Positions 32,049-34,779 of a DNA stretch of 34,779 bases are shown in pieces. This DNA comes from CAZVJA01 sp964626885 (GTDB lineage Bacteria; Planctomycetota; Planctomycetia; Planctomycetales; Planctomycetaceae): NCBI GenBank assembly GCA_964626885.1, contig CAZVJA010000032.1, forward strand, positions 1 to 34,779, in the 5' to 3' direction. Numbering within the stretch: the stretch's first letter is position 1; each line of letters begins with the position of its first letter. A model generated the notes under the pieces. The model did no database searches and had not been told where the DNA came from. It was given only the letters and a program-made list of their open reading frames with translations. The position numbers and the translations under genes were made by a program.

Positions 32049-33425
32049 ATGCTGTTTCACACTTGGACGTTCCTGCTGTTCTTCATCGTCGTTTATGCGG
32101 GTTACATCGCGCTCCGCAAGACACGTTTCTGGCTGCACTGGCTGCTTGTGGCGTCGTATGTGTTCTACGGCTGGTGGAATCCGCTGTACCTGACGCTGAT
32201 CGTTTACTCGACACTGCTCGATTACGTTCTGGTGATCCTCATGGATCGCAGCCGTAATAAAAAATTGTGGATCGTGGTTAGCCTCGTCAGCAACCTCGGG
32301 CTGCTTGGTTTCTTCAAGTATGCTGGGTTCTTCACTGAAAACTTCAACCGCCTGCTCGCATTCGCGGGGGTGGAGTATGCTTTACCCGCGCCAGATCTGC
32401 TGTTGCCGGTCGGCATTTCGTTCTTCACGTTCCAATCGATGAGCTACACCATCGATTTCTATCGGGGAGAAGTTCACCGGGAGCGGAGCCTGCTTCGATT
32501 TGCGGTCTTTGTGTCGCTCTTTCCGCAGCTTGTGGCCGGGCCGATCGAACGGGCCCGGGAACTGCTCCCGCAATTGAATCAGTTCCCGAAAATCACCGCG
32601 AAGGACTGTGCCGACGGCTTGTCGTTGTTCGTCGTCGGACTGTTCAAGAAGCTTGCTTTGGCCGACTATCTGGCGATGTATGTCGATGACGTTTACTCCA
32701 GCCCGGGCAGCTACAACTCCTCGGCCTTGTTGCTGGCGACGTTTGCCTTCGCTTGGCAAATCTACTTTGACTTCAGCGGCTATACCGACATGGCCCGCGG
32801 CATCGGGCTGACAATGGGCATTCGACTGATGCAGAACTTCAACAATCCGTACGTGGCGACGGGATTGGGGGACTTCTGGTCGCGGTGGCATATCAGCCTT
32901 TCGACCTGGTTTCGCGATTATGTCTACATCCCGCTTGGGGGAAACCGCCGAGGGGACTGGAGTATGTACCGCAACCTGTTTCTGACGATGGTAATCTCGG
33001 GGCTGTGGCATGGCGCCGCGTGGACCTTCGTGGTTTGGGGTGCGTTGCACGCGGTGGGAGTCATGCTCACGCGGAGAGCCGAGCGGTCGTTGTGGTATCT
33101 GGAACTTGTTCCGCGATTCGTGAAGCAGTTGCTCGTCTTCGGTTTCGTCTGTTTCGCATGGATCTTCTTCCGGGCGGCGAATTTGGACGATGCCTGGCTG
33201 ATTGTGACGCGATTAGTGACCACTTCCTGGTCGGACTCCTCATTCCCTCTGTTGGCGTTGTTGCTCGTCGGAAGCATCTGGGCGTACCAGTTCGTGTACG
33301 AATCGCGCCTGCGGGGGCTGCTGGAGTGGTTGCCGCTGCGCGTTATTTTGGTGACGGGCATGCTGATGTACCTGTTCTCCGTTCCTGGAACGGGGAGTGA
33401 AGCGTTCATTTATTTTCAGTTTTGA
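32049..33425 (+). CDS. MBOAT family membrane O-acyltransferase (AlgI-like)
   Basis: 458 residues from ATG 32049 (an in-frame TTG lies two codons earlier). A polytopic inner-membrane protein with signatures of the AlgI/DltB group: FKYAGFF, LPVGISFFTFQSMSYTID, VAGPIERARELLPQL, YFDFSGYTDMARG and FWSRWHISLSTWFRDYVYIPLGGNRRG. The catalytic His is H321 in LWHGAAW. These enzymes move an acyl group, usually acetyl, across the membrane to a polysaccharide or other envelope polymer. The gene is followed by the SGNH gene, which is the typical partner in alginate or peptidoglycan acetylation systems. The polymer acted on is unknown. Confidence 0.92.
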   Translation: MLFHTWTFLLFFIVVYAGYIALRKTRFWLHWLLVASYVFYGWWNPLYLTLIVYSTLLDYVLVILMDRSRNKKLWIVVSLVSNLGLLGFFKYAGFFTENFNRLLAFAGVEYALPAPDLLLPVGISFFTFQSMSYTIDFYRGEVHRERSLLRFAVFVSLFPQLVAGPIERARELLPQLNQFPKITAKDCADGLSLFVVGLFKKLALADYLAMYVDDVYSSPGSYNSSALLLATFAFAWQIYFDFSGYTDMARGIGLTMGIRLMQNFNNPYVATGLGDFWSRWHISLSTWFRDYVYIPLGGNRRGDWSMYRNLFLTMVISGLWHGAAWTFVVWGALHAVGVMLTRRAERSLWYLELVPRFVKQLLVFGFVCFAWIFFRAANLDDAWLIVTRLVTTSWSDSSFPLLALLLVGSIWAYQFVYESRLRGLLEWLPLRVILVTGMLMYLFSVPGTGSEAFIYFQF

Positions 33426-33489
33426 ACCGCGATTGCCAGACACGGGACGCTACGACCGATTAACGGACCTCGATAACGAAGACCCGAAC

Positions 33490-34617
33490 GTGAACAAGAT
33501 TCCCGAACTCACTTCCAAGCCTCCGGGTACGGCTGAGGCCGACCTGCCGGTCCTGCGACTCTCGAACGCCGTTCGTCTCTCGGTGCGCGAATGGGTCGTC
33601 GTGATTGTGGCAGTGGTGCTGTTTCTGGTTGCCGCACCGATCGTCTGGTCGAAGGTGGAGCCGTTCACGCTTTCCGCGGACTATCGCATCCCCTTTGCGA
33701 ACAGCGAAGACTATTGGCTGTATCACCGGCTGGTGCAAAGTTCCGTCGAGGAAAATCGCGTGATGCTCATCGGCGATTCCGTGATCTGGGGAGAATACGT
33801 GGCCGACGATGAGTCGTTGTCGCATTACTTGAACCAGCAGTCCGGCACCAATGACTTCGTGAACGGCGGCGTCAGCGCCACGCATCCGCTCGCCTTGCAG
33901 GGGCTCGTTCGCGACTACGCGCGCGAAATCAGCGGCCGGCCGGTGATCCTGCACTGCAATCTGCTCTGGATGAGTTCGCCGGAACGCGACCTGCAAATCG
34001 ACAGCGAGGTGACGTTCAACCATCCCCGTCTGGCCCCTCAGTTCTTCCCGCAGATCCCCGCTTACAAGGCGCCGTTCAACGAACGGCTGGGAATCGTCAT
34101 CAACCGCTATTCGGCCTATCGCGACTGCATGGCGCATCTCAGCATCACGCATTGGAATTCGCAGAACCTTTACGACTGGTCGCTCGAACATCCCTACGAC
34201 AATCCGTTCACGCAGCCTCCCCCTGAAGAGGAACGGCTGCGGCACGATCAGCTTTCATGGACGGCGCGCGGCATCCCACCTCAGGATTTTCCCTGGGTCG
34301 AAATGGAGACCTCGCTGCAGTGGCGGGCCTTTCGCGAGACGGTTGAACTGCTGCGGCGGCGCGGAAACAAGTTATTCGTCATCGTCGGCCCGTTCAACGA
34401 GCATCTGCTCACCGACGAAAGCCGGGAGCGTTACCGCCAACGGAAGCAGGCCGTCCAAAAATGGCTGGAAGAGCAGGAACTCCCGTTCATTGTTCATCAG
34501 ACGTTGCCGTCCGACGAATACGCCGACGCCAGCCACCCGCTTCCAGAGGGCTACCGGCGAATGGCGGAAGAGATTGCCGCCGATAAGAAGTTCCAGCAAT
34601 GGCGACAGTCCCGCTGA
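33490..34617 (+). CDS. Membrane-anchored SGNH-type hydrolase/acyltransferase partner
   Basis: 375 residues from GTG 33490 (MNKIPELTSKP), with GAAGA seven bases upstream. A GTG at 33397, overlapping the MBOAT gene by 29 bp, would add 31 residues. One membrane helix at about 35-55 (VVVIVAVVLFLVAAPIVW) leads to an external domain with GDSVIWGE (Ser97 nucleophile). DASHP near the C-terminus supplies the Asp and His. This is the SGNH esterase/O-acyltransferase fold as in AlgJ/AlgX and DltD. A MBOAT passes the acyl group across the membrane and the SGNH partner transfers it to the polymer; alternatively it could remove acyl groups. Pairing by adjacency is strong. The same cell encodes a carbamoyltransferase cluster, another polymer-decoration candidate. 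Confidence 0.82.
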   Translation: MNKIPELTSKPPGTAEADLPVLRLSNAVRLSVREWVVVIVAVVLFLVAAPIVWSKVEPFTLSADYRIPFANSEDYWLYHRLVQSSVEENRVMLIGDSVIWGEYVADDESLSHYLNQQSGTNDFVNGGVSATHPLALQGLVRDYAREISGRPVILHCNLLWMSSPERDLQIDSEVTFNHPRLAPQFFPQIPAYKAPFNERLGIVINRYSAYRDCMAHLSITHWNSQNLYDWSLEHPYDNPFTQPPPEEERLRHDQLSWTARGIPPQDFPWVEMETSLQWRAFRETVELLRRRGNKLFVIVGPFNEHLLTDESRERYRQRKQAVQKWLEEQELPFIVHQTLPSDEYADASHPLPEGYRRMAEEIAADKKFQQWRQSR

Positions 34618-34668
34618 TGAGCGGTTGCAACACCAAGAACGTTTTTCATTTCGACGATCTTGAGGTGG

Positions 34669-34779
34669 CCGGGGCAAAGGCTTTGCATTCCCCGGTGAAT
34701 TCTCGGGTGCTGGGTGACAGATCCGCAGGGTAGCCCAGCTTGGCGCTTCTCCCTAGTTGAGTGGCACAGCCACAAGAGG
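34669..34779. repeat. Intergenic repeat-like region at right edge
   Basis: CCGGGG (34669) pairs with CCCCGG (34690-34695) around GCAAAGGCTTTGC; further right AGGGTAGCCCAG and GTGGC-ACA-GCCAC (34762-34774) make another small hairpin. The AGTGGCACAGCCACAAGAGG ending is the style of dispersed planctomycete intergenic repeats. The element continues beyond the window, so its extent is unknown. Confidence 0.5.

Noticed and set aside
31792..32049. 85-codon open frame between yidC and the MBOAT gene
   Set aside because: No domain, no ribosome-binding site and Arg/His-rich composition typical of chance frames.

Overview
The window looks like a piece of a planctomycete chromosome (Planctomycetota, probably Planctomycetales). 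The reasons are: a 16S rRNA 5' end with a planctomycete-like start and no other rRNA gene within the 34 kb on its upstream side; a squalene-hopene cyclase; a PEP-CTERM surface protein; a PadR plus membrane-anchored HAAS-type pair; a YidC with a long low-complexity linker; and several palindromic intergenic repeats of the kind abundant in these genomes. The assignment rests on recognition of families and of the 16S start, not on a database search.

Layout. 1-571: 5' part of a 16S rRNA gene on the minus strand with its own promoter and an A-tract UP-like element. 1073-4950 (+): methionyl-tRNA synthetase, a PEP-CTERM protein with a clear terminator, and a short-chain dehydrogenase. 4951-5360: repeat-rich spacer. 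5361-8104 (+): a carbamoyltransferase / SxtJ-like / DUF5989-like trio. 8153-11466 (-): FabZ-like dehydratase, glycyl-tRNA synthetase, 2-phosphosulfolactate phosphatase (ComB) and a two-CBS-domain protein. 11654-16145 (-): squalene-hopene cyclase, biotin synthase and a secreted glycerophosphodiesterase. 16496-18280 (+): a large secreted protein of unknown function ending in a strong terminator.

18578-20202 (+): a two-gene cassette, TcmP (a methyltransferase-like 'three-Cys-motif partner') followed by a Gp37/Gp68-family protein carrying a CX6CX2C motif. It is translationally coupled, appears lower in G+C than its neighbours and is the best candidate here for a poorly described mobile system. 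20294-21310 (-): a degenerate receiver domain, coiled coil and RsbU-N-like helical domain, an architecture reminiscent of KaiA. 21505-22422 (+): csrA with its own promoter, a structured leader and several CsrA-type ANGGA motifs, overlapping a small lipoprotein with an SH3-like domain.

22666-24315 (+) is an acyl-CoA carboxylase beta subunit, convergent with a predicted outer-membrane barrel protein (24339-25973, -). A divergent PadR regulator and HAAS/sensor gene follow (26527-27787, +), with a perfect 16-bp palindrome between them and the barrel gene. 27837-28295 (-) is a small membrane protein. 28571-31757 (+) encodes a metallophosphatase and YidC. 32049-34617 (+) encodes an MBOAT O-acyltransferase and an SGNH-type membrane-anchored esterase/transferase, a likely envelope or exopolysaccharide acylation pair. 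The window ends in another intergenic repeat.

Housekeeping genes (metG, glyS, bioB, yidC, accessory fabZ) are interleaved with envelope and regulatory genes. Apart from the TcmP/Gp37 cassette there is no obvious prophage, IS element, CRISPR array or tRNA gene.
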